Below the pieces are notes generated by a model. That model had not been told where the DNA came from. It did not search any database and worked only from the letters and a program-made list of their open reading frames with translations. The translations under genes were made by a program, and so were the position numbers. Positions 1-9,063 of a stretch of 64,000 nt of DNA are shown here, piece by piece. The stretch spans positions 62,001 through 126,000 of the forward strand of contig JADFDM010000001.1 in the NCBI GenBank assembly GCA_018262795.1, in the 5' to 3' direction. Position 1 is the first letter of the stretch. Every line of letters starts with the position of its first letter. This DNA comes from Sphingobacteriales bacterium (GTDB lineage: Bacteria > Bacteroidota > Bacteroidia > Chitinophagales > LD1).

Positions 1-263
1 ATATATCCTAAAAGAAATGTTGACAGAGAGAAATAGCTTAGAGCGATCGCAAAGGAGGGTAGAAGGCTCGGGAGGTATTAAAAAACAGTTCGGTCATTGT
101 CCTTTCTCCGTGGTCAAGTCTGCAACAAGTGATGGAGGTCTTAAAAGAAGTTTATAGTACCTGCGCGCTCAAACAAAAGCAGTTATTTTGCTTTAATGCA
201 GGAGTAAATTCTGCATCAGTTTGAAGATTGTAGAAAAAGACTTGGTATTTAAAAGCAATAACC
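1..263. other. No gene recognised at window start
   Basis: I see no convincing coding sequence, RNA gene or hairpin in these bases. A neighbouring gene could lie just outside the window. Confidence 0.5.
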
Positions 264-563
264 ATGGCGAACAAATCATCGCAGCACATTCTGAATACAT
301 CGGCAACGCTTTTGGGGTTTTGCCTTTTCGTCATCACCTCCTTGCACAGTTCTAAGTATTCCGCAACCAGCCTTATTGATGAATTTACCTCTGTGGTCGC
401 CTTGCTTCTTATTTTCTCTTGCATGTGTTCCTTTTATTCCATACAAACAGTACATCCAAACATCGAAAAACGCACAGAAAAAATTGCTGAACTTTTATTT
501 GCTTTTTCGCTCGTAGGAATTCTAATCATCGTCACTCTCTTGTTGCTGGATATAATACAGTAG
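264..563 (+). CDS. Small multi-pass membrane protein, function unknown
   Basis: A 99-residue protein with three hydrophobic stretches, at about residues 13-28, 43-60 and 78-97, separated by short polar segments with a charged patch (NIEKRTEKIAE) before the last helix. This is the pattern of a small inner-membrane protein. I do not recognise a family. A competing ORF on the opposite strand (152-424) overlaps it; the plus-strand reading is preferred because its hydrophobic segments are regularly spaced. It ends 67 bases before the PEP-mutase family gene on the same strand, but nothing links the two functionally. Confidence 0.45.
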   Translation: MANKSSQHILNTSATLLGFCLFVITSLHSSKYSATSLIDEFTSVVALLLIFSCMCSFYSIQTVHPNIEKRTEKIAELLFAFSLVGILIIVTLLLLDIIQ

Positions 564-630
564 ATGTTGGAGAATGGCAGGAAACATCGTTTGAAAGGTA
601 GAATTTATCAGCAAATTTAAATTCAGAAAA

Positions 631-1476
631 ATGACAACTAATCACCGGCAACAAAGTAAGGCAGCACAATTTCATCAACTTCATCATTCCGGTAAAATGC
701 TTGTATTCCCCAATATTTGGGACGTATTAGGAGCGATGTTGCTCGAAAGTTTACAATATCCTGCCGTGGCGACTGCAAGTGCCTCAATTGCTTTTGCGAA
801 TGGCTATAATGATGGGGAAAACATTCCCTTCAGCCAACTGCTAACACTCTTCACTAAAATAGTTGACAGCGTAAATATTCCTGTAACTGCCGATATTGAA
901 AGTGGGTATGCTTCCACCAATAAGCAACTTGAGGAAAATATGAAGCAACTCATGGCTACCGGTATTGTAGGAATTAATATTGAAGACACTGACAAGGCAA
1001 CCGATGCGCTCTTTTCAACCGAAGTTCAATGTGATAAAATCCGACTCTTGAAGAATGTTTCAGCCGAAATGGGTATTCCGTTATTCATCAATGCCCGAAC
1101 AGATGTATATATTCATGGGAAAGAATTTGAAACAGCGGAATCTAAATTGGAAGAAACGATAAAGAGGGGCCTTGCCTATAAAAGTGCGGGGGCTGATTGT
1201 TTTTACCCCATTGTGATGCGACAAGAACAGGATATAAAAGCGACTGTTGAACAACTTCAAATGCCGGTCAACATTTTGACACTTCCGGGTGTTCCGGAAT
1301 TGAATACGCTCAGTAAAATTGGTGTAACAAGAGTTAGTTTAGGTCCTTCATTTCTTAAAATAGCAGTCAGAGCCATGAAGGATATGGCTGTCAAACTAAA
1401 GACTTTTGAAGGCTTAGCAGAAATTACCGGGAATGAAGTTTCGAGTGATTATTTGAAGAGCCTTGTGAATAAGTAG
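631..1476 (+). CDS. Isocitrate lyase / PEP mutase superfamily enzyme
   Basis: A 281-residue single-domain TIM-barrel protein of the phosphoenolpyruvate mutase/isocitrate lyase superfamily. Family landmarks visible are the metal and substrate loop VTADIESGY near residue 90, GINIEDTD near residue 113 and NARTDVY near residue 154. The catalytic cysteine loop KKCGH of true isocitrate lyases and methylisocitrate lyases is not present, so it is unlikely to be either of those. Relatives of this length include C-C and C-P bond lyases and many proteins of unknown substrate. It stands alone, followed by a bidirectional terminator at 1527-1560. The family is secure but the substrate cannot be named. Confidence 0.85.
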   Translation: MTTNHRQQSKAAQFHQLHHSGKMLVFPNIWDVLGAMLLESLQYPAVATASASIAFANGYNDGENIPFSQLLTLFTKIVDSVNIPVTADIESGYASTNKQLEENMKQLMATGIVGINIEDTDKATDALFSTEVQCDKIRLLKNVSAEMGIPLFINARTDVYIHGKEFETAESKLEETIKRGLAYKSAGADCFYPIVMRQEQDIKATVEQLQMPVNILTLPGVPELNTLSKIGVTRVSLGPSFLKIAVRAMKDMAVKLKTFEGLAEITGNEVSSDYLKSLVNK

Positions 1477-1526
1477 TATTAGTGCTCCACTAACTCTTAG
1501 GTTTACTTTCCCAAACAATTGAAAAT

Positions 1527-1560
1527 TAAAAAAGCCACCAGAAAATCTGATGGCTTTTAA
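1527..1560. terminator. Bidirectional hairpin terminator
   Basis: Arms 1530-1541 and 1547-1558 pair over 12 positions with one C.A mismatch and a five-base loop, with A-run on the left and T-run on the right. It lies 50 bases after the PEP-mutase family stop and just beyond the 3' end of the minus-strand tRNA-Pro, so it can serve both. Confidence 0.7.
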
Positions 1561-1564
1561 TTTG

Positions 1565-1639
1565 TCGGGGTACCAGGATTCGAACCTGGGACCCCCTGCT
1601 CCCAAAGCAGGTGCGCTAACCGGGCTGCGCTACACCCCG
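1565..1639 (-). tRNA. tRNA-Pro (anticodon TGG)
   Basis: A 75-base cloverleaf on the minus strand. The acceptor stem CGGGGTG pairs with TACCCCG (one G.T), discriminator A. The anticodon arm is CCTGC-TTTGGGA-GCAGG, giving anticodon TGG (proline). The T arm is CCAGG-TTCGAAT-CCTGG. The CCA tail is not encoded. It lies 30 bases downstream of tRNA-Ser on the same strand, so the two are probably cotranscribed. Confidence 0.95.
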
Positions 1640-1669
1640 AACGGTATTCAAAAAAAGGTAAGAACAATG

Positions 1670-1758
1670 CGGTGAGGGCGGGATTCGAACCCGCGGTACC
1701 GTTTAACCAGTACGACAGTTTAGCAAACTATTGATTTCAGCCACTCATCCACCTCACC
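1670..1758 (-). tRNA. tRNA-Ser (anticodon GCT)
   Basis: An 89-base class II tRNA on the minus strand. The acceptor stem GGTGAGG pairs with CCCTCACC, discriminator G as expected for serine. The anticodon loop TTGCTAA gives GCT. A long variable arm (GTACTGGTTAAACGGTAC) forms its own stem, and the T loop is TTCGAAT. CCA is not encoded. Confidence 0.95.
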
Positions 1759-1828
1759 GTTGCCTTACAGGTTTTCTGAAAGGACGACAAAAATAGAAAT
1801 TCCCTCTAATTCACCAACGGGTAAAAAC

Positions 1829-1861
1829 AAAAATCCTTCTAAATTTATTAGAAGGATTTTT
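1829..1861 (-). terminator. Terminator of dnaA
   Basis: Perfect 14-bp inverted repeat, arms 1829-1842 and 1848-1861, five-base loop, ending in A/T runs. It begins 20 bases beyond the dnaA stop codon and separates dnaA from the tRNA pair. Confidence 0.8.
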
Positions 1862-1880
1862 GAGGAGAGTGATCCCCTGC

Positions 1881-3320
1881 TTAAGAAATGCTCATTTGTA
1901 TTTTCTTCTGAATATCTGATACCGCTTCGCGAAACTCCTGATCGGTGTCAATCAGGTTTTGCACGGCCTGGCAGGAATGAATCACCGTAGAGTGATCGCG
2001 GCCTCCAAAATGCTTCCCGATTACCTTCAATGAATTTTTGGTGTAATTCTTTGCCAAAAACATTGAAAGCTGACGAGCCTGCACAATCATGCGTTTCCGG
2101 GTTTTCTCGCGAAGCATATCTACCGGCACACTGAAATAATCACAAACTGTTTTCTGTATATAGTCAATAGAAACTTCTCTGGAAATACTCTTTACAAAGT
2201 TCTTAATGATTTTCTTGGCTAAGTCCAAGTCCACATCTTTTTTGTTCAGCGAAGCCTGCGCCAGTAAGGAAATAAGAGCAGCTTCTAATTCGCGAACGTT
2301 AGTGTTGATATTGTAAGCTACAAACTCTACAACTTCTCTAGGGAGTTCAATCCCATCCGCATACATCTTTTTTTCCAGAATGGCAATGCGGGTTTCAAAG
2401 TCAGGCACTTGAAGATCAGCACTCAATCCCCACTTAAAACGAGAGAGCAATCTTTCTTCCATCCCTTCTAAATCGCGCGGAGGGCGATCAGAGGTTAATA
2501 CCAACTGCTTGCCGTTTTGATGCAGGTGATTAAAGATATGAAAGAAGATGTCCTGTGTTTTCTCTTTGTTTCCGAAAAACTGAATGTCGTCTGCAATTAA
2601 TACATCAATCAACTGGTAGAAATGAACAAAGTCGTTGACGGAATTATTTTTCACCGCATCAAAAAATTGATTGGTAAATTTTTCGCTGGACACATACAGC
2701 ACCGTTTTATTCGGGAAATTGGCTTTCACCTCATTGCCGATAGCTTGCGCCATGTGTGTTTTGCCAAGACCGACTCCTCCATATATTACAAGCGGATTAA
2801 ATGCTGTTCCCCCCGGCTTTTGTGCGACCGCGTACCCCGCACTGCGAGCTAACCGGTTGCAATCTCCTTCTACAAACGAATCAAAATTGTAATTGGCATT
2901 GAGTTGTGAATCAATGTTTATTTTTTTCAGTCCGGGAATAATAAAAGGATTCTTAATCTGATTTCCGGAAAGGAAATAAGGGAATCCAACTTCGGGGTTG
3001 GCAGAGTTGCCGGAGTTGTAATTGGGATAATCTACAGTGGATGGTGAAGCTCCGTTGGAAGAGTTTTCAACGATGATGCGATACTCTAACCGGGCATTGC
3101 TGCCTAATTCGCGCTTAACGGTTTTGCGCAATAAAGAAACATAGTGTTCTTCGAGCCATTCGTAAAAAAACTGTGACGGTACTTGAATAGTTAGAACAGA
3201 ACCTTTTAACTCCACCGGTCTTATCGGCTCAAACCAGGTTTTGAAACTCTGTGCACTAACGTTATCTTTAATTATTTCCAGACAGTTATTCCAGATAGCG
3301 CTTGCCGATTTTTCCTTCAT
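1881..3320 (-). CDS. dnaA: Chromosomal replication initiator DnaA
   Basis: Initiates chromosome replication by binding DnaA boxes at oriC and melting the origin. The chosen start gives 479 residues, beginning MKEKSASAIW; the open frame runs 39 codons further upstream, but that extension looks nothing like DnaA and domain I begins normally at the chosen ATG. Visible are domain I (about 1-85), a variable linker rich in Ser/Asn, the AAA+ core with Walker A GGVGLGKTH near residue 180 and Walker B VLIADDIQFF near 240, and the C-terminal DNA-binding signature GGRDHSTVIHSC near 437. It is a single gene followed by a strong terminator. No DnaN gene is adjacent, unlike in Proteobacteria and Firmicutes, which is common in this phylum. 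Confidence 0.97.
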   Translation of the reverse strand: MKEKSASAIWNNCLEIIKDNVSAQSFKTWFEPIRPVELKGSVLTIQVPSQFFYEWLEEHYVSLLRKTVKRELGSNARLEYRIIVENSSNGASPSTVDYPNYNSGNSANPEVGFPYFLSGNQIKNPFIIPGLKKINIDSQLNANYNFDSFVEGDCNRLARSAGYAVAQKPGGTAFNPLVIYGGVGLGKTHMAQAIGNEVKANFPNKTVLYVSSEKFTNQFFDAVKNNSVNDFVHFYQLIDVLIADDIQFFGNKEKTQDIFFHIFNHLHQNGKQLVLTSDRPPRDLEGMEERLLSRFKWGLSADLQVPDFETRIAILEKKMYADGIELPREVVEFVAYNINTNVRELEAALISLLAQASLNKKDVDLDLAKKIIKNFVKSISREVSIDYIQKTVCDYFSVPVDMLREKTRKRMIVQARQLSMFLAKNYTKNSLKVIGKHFGGRDHSTVIHSCQAVQNLIDTDQEFREAVSDIQKKIQMSIS

Positions 3321-3525
3321 GCTCACGTTGCTTTTTTGAAAGGTTAAGTAAAAATAAATGTTGTGCGTGTCGAATGGTGACGTGAAAATGGCAAATCGTT
3401 GTGTAAAAAAAAATTTTTCCCCTCTTGATTTTGTCAATTATTTTTTAAAGAGGTTCTCAAATAAAAATCGTCAAATTATTTTTTGCAAGGTTTCTCTTTT
3501 TAGAAAAAAATGTTACTTATTTTTT

Positions 3526-4443
3526 TTAGCTGCTAATTAACTTAGGGGTGTCGGGAAGCAGCCCTTTTCTTTTGCTCGAATCCATGTAAAAATCAATTTT
3601 ACCGAGGTAAATCCCCGCCCAGCCCACTTGGTTGATGAGCACCTTCTCTCCTTTAGTGTTCTGATACTCTAAGGGCTTGTCAAAAAATGTATGGGAGTGC
3701 CCGCCAATTATCAAATCAATATTTTCAGTGGATTGCGCCAGTACTACATCACTTACTTTTTTATCAGGATATTGGAAGCCGAGATGCGAGAGACATATCA
3801 CTAAGTCGCAGTGATGATCGTGGCGCAGTGAAGTGGCAGTAGTATTGGCGATACGGATAGGGTCAATGTAACGCACTCCACCGAACAAATCATCAGGCAC
3901 CAGCCCACTGAGTTCTACCCCTACGCCAAACACGCCTACTTTTATTTCATCTAACACAAAGATTTTATACCGCGATATTTTATTTTCTAAAATGGTATCG
4001 GTGAAATCGTAATTGGCATTCAGAAAAGGAAAGTTGGCATGAGGAAGCTGTTTTACAAAACCATTCAATCCCAGATCGAAGTCGTGATTGCCAAGTGTAG
4101 AAGCATCGTATTTCATTTCACTCATTAGCCGAAACTCTATTTCTCCATGAAATTTATTGAAGTAGGGCGTGCCCTGCCAAATGTCGCCACTATCTAATAG
4201 TAGCACATTTTTTTCAGTGCTTCTGATTTGTTTGATCAGATGTGCTCTTTGTGCAAAACCTCCCAGCCCCTGATATTTGCCGCCATCCATCGGGAAAGGT
4301 TCTATGCGGCTATGCTGATCGTTCGTATGAAGAATGGTAATTTTTCTGCTACCGCCTTTGGCAAATGCTTCTATCGGGAAAGCCCCTGCTCCCAATAATA
4401 ATCCAGCAGTTGCCGAGCGATAAATAAATTCTTTTCGTTTCAT
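3526..4443 (-). CDS. Exported metallophosphatase, catalytic half of a split 5'-nucleotidase
   Basis: A 305-residue calcineurin-like phosphoesterase matching the N-terminal catalytic domain of UshA/5'-nucleotidase. The N-terminus has a charged start and hydrophobic stretch (about 1-28) like an export signal. Metal-binding motifs are HTNDQH (residues 39-44), a GD near 86, LGNHD (117-121) and GGHSH (247-251). The C-terminal substrate-binding domain of full-length 5'-nucleotidases is absent here and is encoded by the upstream gene, whose stop overlaps this start by four bases (ATGA). The likely role is periplasmic dephosphorylation of nucleotides or sugar nucleotides, with the two chains working together; that pairing is inferred from overlap and domain complementarity. 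Confidence 0.88.
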   Translation of the reverse strand: MKRKEFIYRSATAGLLLGAGAFPIEAFAKGGSRKITILHTNDQHSRIEPFPMDGGKYQGLGGFAQRAHLIKQIRSTEKNVLLLDSGDIWQGTPYFNKFHGEIEFRLMSEMKYDASTLGNHDFDLGLNGFVKQLPHANFPFLNANYDFTDTILENKISRYKIFVLDEIKVGVFGVGVELSGLVPDDLFGGVRYIDPIRIANTTATSLRHDHHCDLVICLSHLGFQYPDKKVSDVVLAQSTENIDLIIGGHSHTFFDKPLEYQNTKGEKVLINQVGWAGIYLGKIDFYMDSSKRKGLLPDTPKLISS

Positions 4444-5174
4444 GGGGCTAACTGTATTCTACCGTCTAATTTACTTTTAATATGTTCTCCTTTAGCGGTC
4501 ATTTCTTTTACTCCCTCCATTAGCGCCTCGCGAATTGTTTTTTGTGTATCGGTAAAAGGAAGCCCTTTCAACATGATACAATCATCTCCGCCTTTCGCTA
4601 AGTAATCGGATATGGCAACAGTGTATGTTTTGTGATCGTCTATGGGATTTCCGTTGATCGTTATATCGGTGGCTTTGTCATTTTTTATTTTGTAGCGCGC
4701 TCCGCTGATATGCCAGCCTCCCTTTGAGGCCATGTGATTTAAAAGGGTGTCAACGGTGTAGCCACTCAATTGCATAATGGCAATTCGATTTTCAAAAGGC
4801 ATTAGTTCTATTATTTCTCCCACAGTAATATTCCCTTTCGGTAATGAAGGAAGTCGGATACCGCCATGATTGAGCACTGTGAAATCTACCCGACCATTGT
4901 AGTAATCTCTGCTCTTTTTCAGAATGAGATCGCACATGAAATTTCCCAAATCGCTTTCGGGTTGTGTTTTTGTCAAAGCATCATCTGCCATGCCCAACAC
5001 GATGTTCATCTCCTTGTCTAATGAATCTTTGAAAGGTTGTATGCCGGCAAGCATCTGTTGATCCGCGATTGAGCCATGTTCTATTTTATCTTCCTGAAAA
5101 TGATAGCCGGTAGCCCGGTAGCCGCTGGTACAGGAAGCGAGCAGAATAAATAATAAGGGTAGAAGTTTTCTCAT
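4440..5174 (-). CDS. Lipoprotein, C-terminal domain of a split 5'-nucleotidase
   Basis: A 244-residue protein with a lipoprotein signal (lipobox LLASC, cysteine at residue 15). The rest matches the 5'-nucleotidase C-terminal domain that binds the nucleotide base: NHGGIR near residue 104, a GEIIELMPFENRI-like segment near 122 and the YTVAISDYLAKGGDD segment near 185. It has no metal-binding catalytic motifs. It is translated first, and its stop codon overlaps the start of the catalytic-half gene (4443). The lipid anchor may tether the pair at a membrane, an inference. Confidence 0.88.
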   Translation of the reverse strand: MRKLLPLLFILLASCTSGYRATGYHFQEDKIEHGSIADQQMLAGIQPFKDSLDKEMNIVLGMADDALTKTQPESDLGNFMCDLILKKSRDYYNGRVDFTVLNHGGIRLPSLPKGNITVGEIIELMPFENRIAIMQLSGYTVDTLLNHMASKGGWHISGARYKIKNDKATDITINGNPIDDHKTYTVAISDYLAKGGDDCIMLKGLPFTDTQKTIREALMEGVKEMTAKGEHIKSKLDGRIQLAP

Positions 5175-5279
5175 TGGCAGCGAAACAAAAATAAGGGATG
5201 CGCCCTAAGTGTTTTGCTTTCAGTTGCTTTTTCTTGTTAAGCGAGCCGGAGGGCCTACCAAACTTAAAGTGGTAAGATA

Positions 5280-6830
5280 TTACCCCTTGTATTCTCCGTA
5301 CACCCCTCTCAACACATCCGATATTTCTCCTAAGGTAGCAAAGCCTTCTACTGCTTCGATCACGGAAGGCATTACATTGCGATTATCCACCGCAGTTTGG
5401 CGAATGGTGAGCAAATTGGCTTTTACTTTTTCATTATCCCTGCTGTTGCGAATGGCTTGTAATTTTTCACTCTGCACTTTTCGGATGCTGTCGTCAATTC
5501 TGAGAATAGGAATTTTGTTTTCTTCTTTTTCAGTAAACTTATTCACGCCTACAATTACTTTCTCTTGGCGTTCCACGGCTTCTTGAAATTCGTAAGAGGA
5601 TCTTGCGATTTCCTGTTGCATGTAGCCGGCTTCAATGGCGGCTACGCTGCCTCCCATCTCATCAATTCGAGTAATATACTTCCACGCTTTTTCTTCCACT
5701 TGGTCGGTCAGGGTTTCAATAAAATAGGAACCACCCATGGGGTCAACGGCATCGGTTACTCCGCTTTCGTAACCGATAATTTGCTGCGTTCGCAACGCTA
5801 CTTTAGCCGCTTCTTGCGTAGGGAGCGAAAGCGCCTCGTCAAAACCATTGGTATGCAGCGATTGTGTGCCGCCCAGCACCGCAGCCAAAGCCTGTAAAGT
5901 GACTCTTGAAATATTGTTGAGCGGTTGTTGGGCTGTGAGGGTAGAGCCTCCTGTTTGTGTATGAAAGCGCAACATCTGCGCTTTGGTTTCGGTAGCTCCC
6001 AGTTCCTGCGTAATTTTTGCCCACATCCGTCTGGCGGCTCTGAACTTTGCAATCTCTTCAAAAAAATTATTGTGTGCATTGAAGAAAAATGAAAGTCGCT
6101 GGCCAAAGCTATTTATATCGAGTCCCTTTTGAATAGCGGCTTGGCAATAAGCCTTTCCGTTTGCCAGGGTAAACGCCACTTCCTGAACAGCCGTGGAGCC
6201 GGCTTCGCGGATGTGGTAGCCCGAGATAGAAATAGTATTCCATTTGGGAATGTCCCGGTGGCAATATTCAAAAATATCGGTAATGATTTTCATGGAAGGT
6301 TTTGGCGGGTAGATGTAAGTGCCCCTGGCCGCATACTCTTTCAAAATATCGTTCTGCACCGTGCCGGATATTTTTTTCAAATCGGCTCCCTGCTTTTTGG
6401 CCAGTGCCACATATAATGCGAGTAGAATGAAAGCGGTAGAATTAATGGTCATACTGGTTGAAACCTCTTGCAGCCGGATTCCCTTGAACAGGGTTTCCAT
6501 ATCCTCCAAAGAGTCAATAGCTACGCCTACTTTCCCCACTTCGCCCTCTGCCAAAGGGTGGTCGGAATCGTAACCGATTTGAGTGGGTAGGTCGAAAGCA
6601 ACACTTAGCCCGCTGACCCCTTGCGAAAGAAGATAATGATACCGTTGATTACTTTCTTCAGCCGTAGAAAAACCTGCATACTGGCGCATGGTCCAAAGGC
6701 GGCTGCGATACATTTCGGTATGCACCCCGCGCAGGAAGGGGAATTGACCGGCCTGCCCAATTTCATTTTTGTAAGGCAAATAGGTAGGTTGAATCTCGAT
6801 ACCAGAGTCGGTGGTAAATTTTTTGTTCAT
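5280..6830 (-). CDS. Methylmalonyl-CoA mutase family large chain, no B12 domain
   Basis: A 516-residue protein matching the substrate-binding barrel of adenosylcobalamin-dependent acyl-CoA mutases. Visible are the entrance segment [18 protein letters not shown] near residue 47, [18 protein letters not shown] near 75, the SGYHIREAG loop with the substrate-contacting His near 200, [13 protein letters not shown] near 300 and [15 protein letters not shown] near 335. Full methylmalonyl-CoA mutases have about 200 more residues carrying the DxHxxG cobalamin domain; here it is absent, as in archaeal-type two-chain mutases, so a separate small chain must be encoded elsewhere. Isobutyryl-CoA or related mutase activity is possible. 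It starts 16 bases after the membrane-protein gene at 6847, probably in one operon. Confidence 0.9.
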   Translation of the reverse strand: MNKKFTTDSGIEIQPTYLPYKNEIGQAGQFPFLRGVHTEMYRSRLWTMRQYAGFSTAEESNQRYHYLLSQGVSGLSVAFDLPTQIGYDSDHPLAEGEVGKVGVAIDSLEDMETLFKGIRLQEVSTSMTINSTAFILLALYVALAKKQGADLKKISGTVQNDILKEYAARGTYIYPPKPSMKIITDIFEYCHRDIPKWNTISISGYHIREAGSTAVQEVAFTLANGKAYCQAAIQKGLDINSFGQRLSFFFNAHNNFFEEIAKFRAARRMWAKITQELGATETKAQMLRFHTQTGGSTLTAQQPLNNISRVTLQALAAVLGGTQSLHTNGFDEALSLPTQEAAKVALRTQQIIGYESGVTDAVDPMGGSYFIETLTDQVEEKAWKYITRIDEMGGSVAAIEAGYMQQEIARSSYEFQEAVERQEKVIVGVNKFTEKEENKIPILRIDDSIRKVQSEKLQAIRNSRDNEKVKANLLTIRQTAVDNRNVMPSVIEAVEGFATLGEISDVLRGVYGEYKG

Positions 6831-6846
6831 GCTTCGCTTCGTGTAA

Positions 6847-7377
6847 TTAAAATAATTGCCGGGCTTCGTCCTTTAGAAAATCTAATGCTTGCTCGGTAGG
6901 TAGGGGCGCACCCGTTTGAGCAATTCCCGTAAAGATAGCATTGATCAACTGTCCGGCTGATGATTCGCCCGGAAGTTGAGTGCCTATTAAGTTGATGGTT
7001 TTAATGATTTCGTCTTTGGAGGCTGCAATCAGTTTCCAGGCAGTAGAAGAAATATAAATCTGCTGCGAAAGGTTGTGTTCAAATTCTTCCCTTATGTTTT
7101 TTACCATCGCGTATTGCAACTCGGTGGCTATCATGTCGGGATTTCGCACCCTTCCGATTACATTGACCGGACTAATTCTTTCGAGAAATAAAGCCAGACG
7201 TTCGTAGGCTTGCAGGCGCAGCATCACTATGTCTTTGTCGCGCTGCATTTTCAATTCAATGGCTTTTGAAGTGGTTTCCTGTCGCATGTATCGGGTCAAT
7301 AGTAGGTAGGCCGTTAGAAATACGATGAGCGAAGGAATGGTGAATTTGAGTATTTCAAGAAGATCAGTGAAGGCCAT
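6847..7377 (-). CDS. Membrane-anchored coiled-coil-like protein, function unknown
   Basis: A 176-residue protein with one N-terminal membrane segment (about residues 10-28) followed by a charged helical region ([20 protein letters not shown]) and a further helical domain. No catalytic motif is recognisable. It resembles a conserved uncharacterised Bacteroidota family, from general appearance rather than a search. It lies 16 bases upstream of the mutase gene on the same strand, so the two are likely cotranscribed; a role with the mutase is not supported by the sequence itself. Confidence 0.75.
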   Translation of the reverse strand: MAFTDLLEILKFTIPSLIVFLTAYLLLTRYMRQETTSKAIELKMQRDKDIVMLRLQAYERLALFLERISPVNVIGRVRNPDMIATELQYAMVKNIREEFEHNLSQQIYISSTAWKLIAASKDEIIKTINLIGTQLPGESSAGQLINAIFTGIAQTGAPLPTEQALDFLKDEARQLF

Positions 7378-7528
7378 AACGGGGTTTGTTTTTCGCGATT
7401 AAGCGGCTAAGGAAATAAATTTGTTGGTGTTTATGGTTCGCAAGGCCAATCTCTTTGCATACATAAACAGTGATTTAGATGCAGCCCTCTGAAAGCAGTC
7501 AAAAACTGTTGCTACGAGGAATGGTCGG

Positions 7529-8083
7529 TTAATACTTCTCTTCTTCTATTTTGACTTTTAGTTTTTCTAAATAAGCCGCTCGCGCAGCCTCTTTATTGTC
7601 TTTCGCTTTACTGATTTCTACATTCATTAAACCCATGTATTTCAGCTTGTAAGGTCGCCCATCTATAATCATATTCATGGTGGCAATCAGTTCTTTTTCT
7701 AAAGCCTGATATTTCCCTCTGCCGGAGTATAATAAATCCAGGAAGCCGGTAAAGTCGTTCTGCACTAATTTCCGAAGCACGTCAGTGTAAAGATTTTCTA
7801 CCAGATGGGCGGCACTGGAGCTATGGATGTAGGTGAGGGCATCTATGTATTTTTTTTGTTTAGTGCGGATATATTGCGCTGTGATGCTGTCGAACAACAT
7901 TTGTTTGCAGTCAAAACTGTCTATAAAAATTCGGGAGGCATTCAAGCGGATAAAATCGAGGTGATTCTCCACGCTATCCATCAAGAAGCAGGGGTGATAA
8001 ATGGCTTTGCCGGCCTGTGAAAAAGAGGGCTGATAAAAAAGAGCAAGGAGGAAGATGAATGCCACTCGTTTTAGATACTTCAT
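7529..8083 (-). CDS. Exported protein of unknown function
   Basis: A 184-residue protein with a clear signal peptide (hydrophobic residues about 6-20, likely cleavage after SFSQA). The mature part is mostly helical and polar, with a lysine/glutamate-rich C-terminus. I do not recognise a domain. A hairpin terminator lies just upstream (8095-8124), so it is probably transcribed on its own rather than with the DUF4476 gene. Confidence 0.65.
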   Translation of the reverse strand: MKYLKRVAFIFLLALFYQPSFSQAGKAIYHPCFLMDSVENHLDFIRLNASRIFIDSFDCKQMLFDSITAQYIRTKQKKYIDALTYIHSSSAAHLVENLYTDVLRKLVQNDFTGFLDLLYSGRGKYQALEKELIATMNMIIDGRPYKLKYMGLMNVEISKAKDNKEAARAAYLEKLKVKIEEEKY

Positions 8084-8094
8084 TCGCTAAAAAT

Positions 8095-8124
8095 AAAAAA
8101 GACTGCTTTAAGGCAGCCTTTTTT
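8095..8124 (-). terminator. Terminator after the DUF4476 gene
   Basis: Twelve-position stem (8095-8106 with 8113-8124, one A.C mismatch) and a six-base loop, with A and T runs at the ends. It begins 19 bases beyond the stop of the 8143-9063 gene. Confidence 0.75.
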
Positions 8125-8142
8125 AAAATTGATATTGTGGGA

Positions 8143-9063
8143 TTACTTTCCCGATATATAGTTAGTCAGTTCATCTACACTGGAACTGAAGCCAAACACA
8201 TTGTTTATTTTAAAATAGTTGTTGGGTTCGGTGCAGTGCTTGTAGGCAAATTTTGCGAAATCAAGTTTCGATTCTTCAAAACCAAACGCATTGCACACCT
8301 GCGAAATTTGGTCGGCACTCAGGCAATTACCGGAGGCTACTTGCTTGGCTGTTTTCAGTTTAGTCTCATCAAAGCCTTGATTATTAATGGTGTTCAAAGC
8401 ACTCGAAAAGTCTGATGCTCCCATCGGATAAGCATTGAAGCAACCGTCCACCTTATTTTCGTGAGTAGAATTGTTTTCTGTATAAGAGGCAGTTTGCGTA
8501 GTAGTGGTGGTGGTTTGCACGGTTCCGTTTAAAGTAGGGTCTGTAATGGTTACGCCCAGGTTTATTCCGCCTATATTCACTCCTGCGGCCACCTTATTAG
8601 TGCCGGTAGTAGTGGTGGTGGTTTGTGTGACCGAAGTATTGGCGGCCGGTGCAGTAGTTCCGGTGTGCACTACATATACATTTGTAGGAGCCGTGTAGCC
8701 CTGAACTATCGGAGTCATTGAAAAGTAATTGAGGGTGATTTTGCCGTTGTTTTTGTTTTTCTTGATCTTGTAGGTCACATCTTGCTTCACACCGTTAGCA
8801 TCTACAATGGGCAGATATTTTTTATCAATCTCGGGGATAGATTTGTCATCGAAAATAATTTTAGCGCTGTAATAATTCTGTGTGAGATCCTCTACCCGCA
8901 AATTGGTTTGCGCTTCGGTATTCTGGCGCTCTCCGTTTAGAATCAGGAAGAATTTATCGCCATCTTCTGAAAAAATGGTCAGGTTTCCGACCGGTTGTGG
9001 TTGGGAATAGGCCGATAGAACCATCAGCAGTATGCCGAAGGGCAGTAGTAGTTTTTTTGTCAT
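8143..9063 (-). CDS. Exported DUF4476 domain protein
   Basis: A 306-residue protein with a signal peptide (residues about 1-20, ending SAYSQ). It has an N-terminal beta-rich region of about 120 residues, a Thr/Gln/Asn-rich low-complexity linker (runs of TTTT near residues 148 and 186), and a C-terminal DUF4476 domain (about 208-303) of repeated short helices such as FSSALNTINNQGFDETKL. DUF4476 occurs in Bacteroidota exported proteins and has no known function. The threonine-rich linker suggests a flexible surface or periplasmic tether. Two cysteines (near residues 208 and 248) lie in the domain and could pair. Confidence 0.8.
   Translation of the reverse strand: MTKKLLLPFGILLMVLSAYSQPQPVGNLTIFSEDGDKFFLILNGERQNTEAQTNLRVEDLTQNYYSAKIIFDDKSIPEIDKKYLPIVDANGVKQDVTYKIKKNKNNGKITLNYFSMTPIVQGYTAPTNVYVVHTGTTAPAANTSVTQTTTTTTGTNKVAAGVNIGGINLGVTITDPTLNGTVQTTTTTTQTASYTENNSTHENKVDGCFNAYPMGASDFSSALNTINNQGFDETKLKTAKQVASGNCLSADQISQVCNAFGFEESKLDFAKFAYKHCTEPNNYFKINNVFGFSSSVDELTNYISGK

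Noticed and set aside
152-424. 90-codon minus-strand frame at the window start
   Set aside because: It overlaps the plus-strand membrane protein frame, has no recognisable domain, and the plus frame has a more regular, protein-like hydrophobic pattern. I could not fully exclude it.
1781-1861. Dense A/T region beside dnaA considered as replication origin
   Set aside because: It contains a perfect terminator hairpin and no DnaA boxes; it is better explained as the dnaA terminator.
1881-3437. Longer DnaA reading from 3437
   Set aside because: The extra 39 residues are unlike any DnaA domain I; the ATG at 3320 gives the normal N-terminus.
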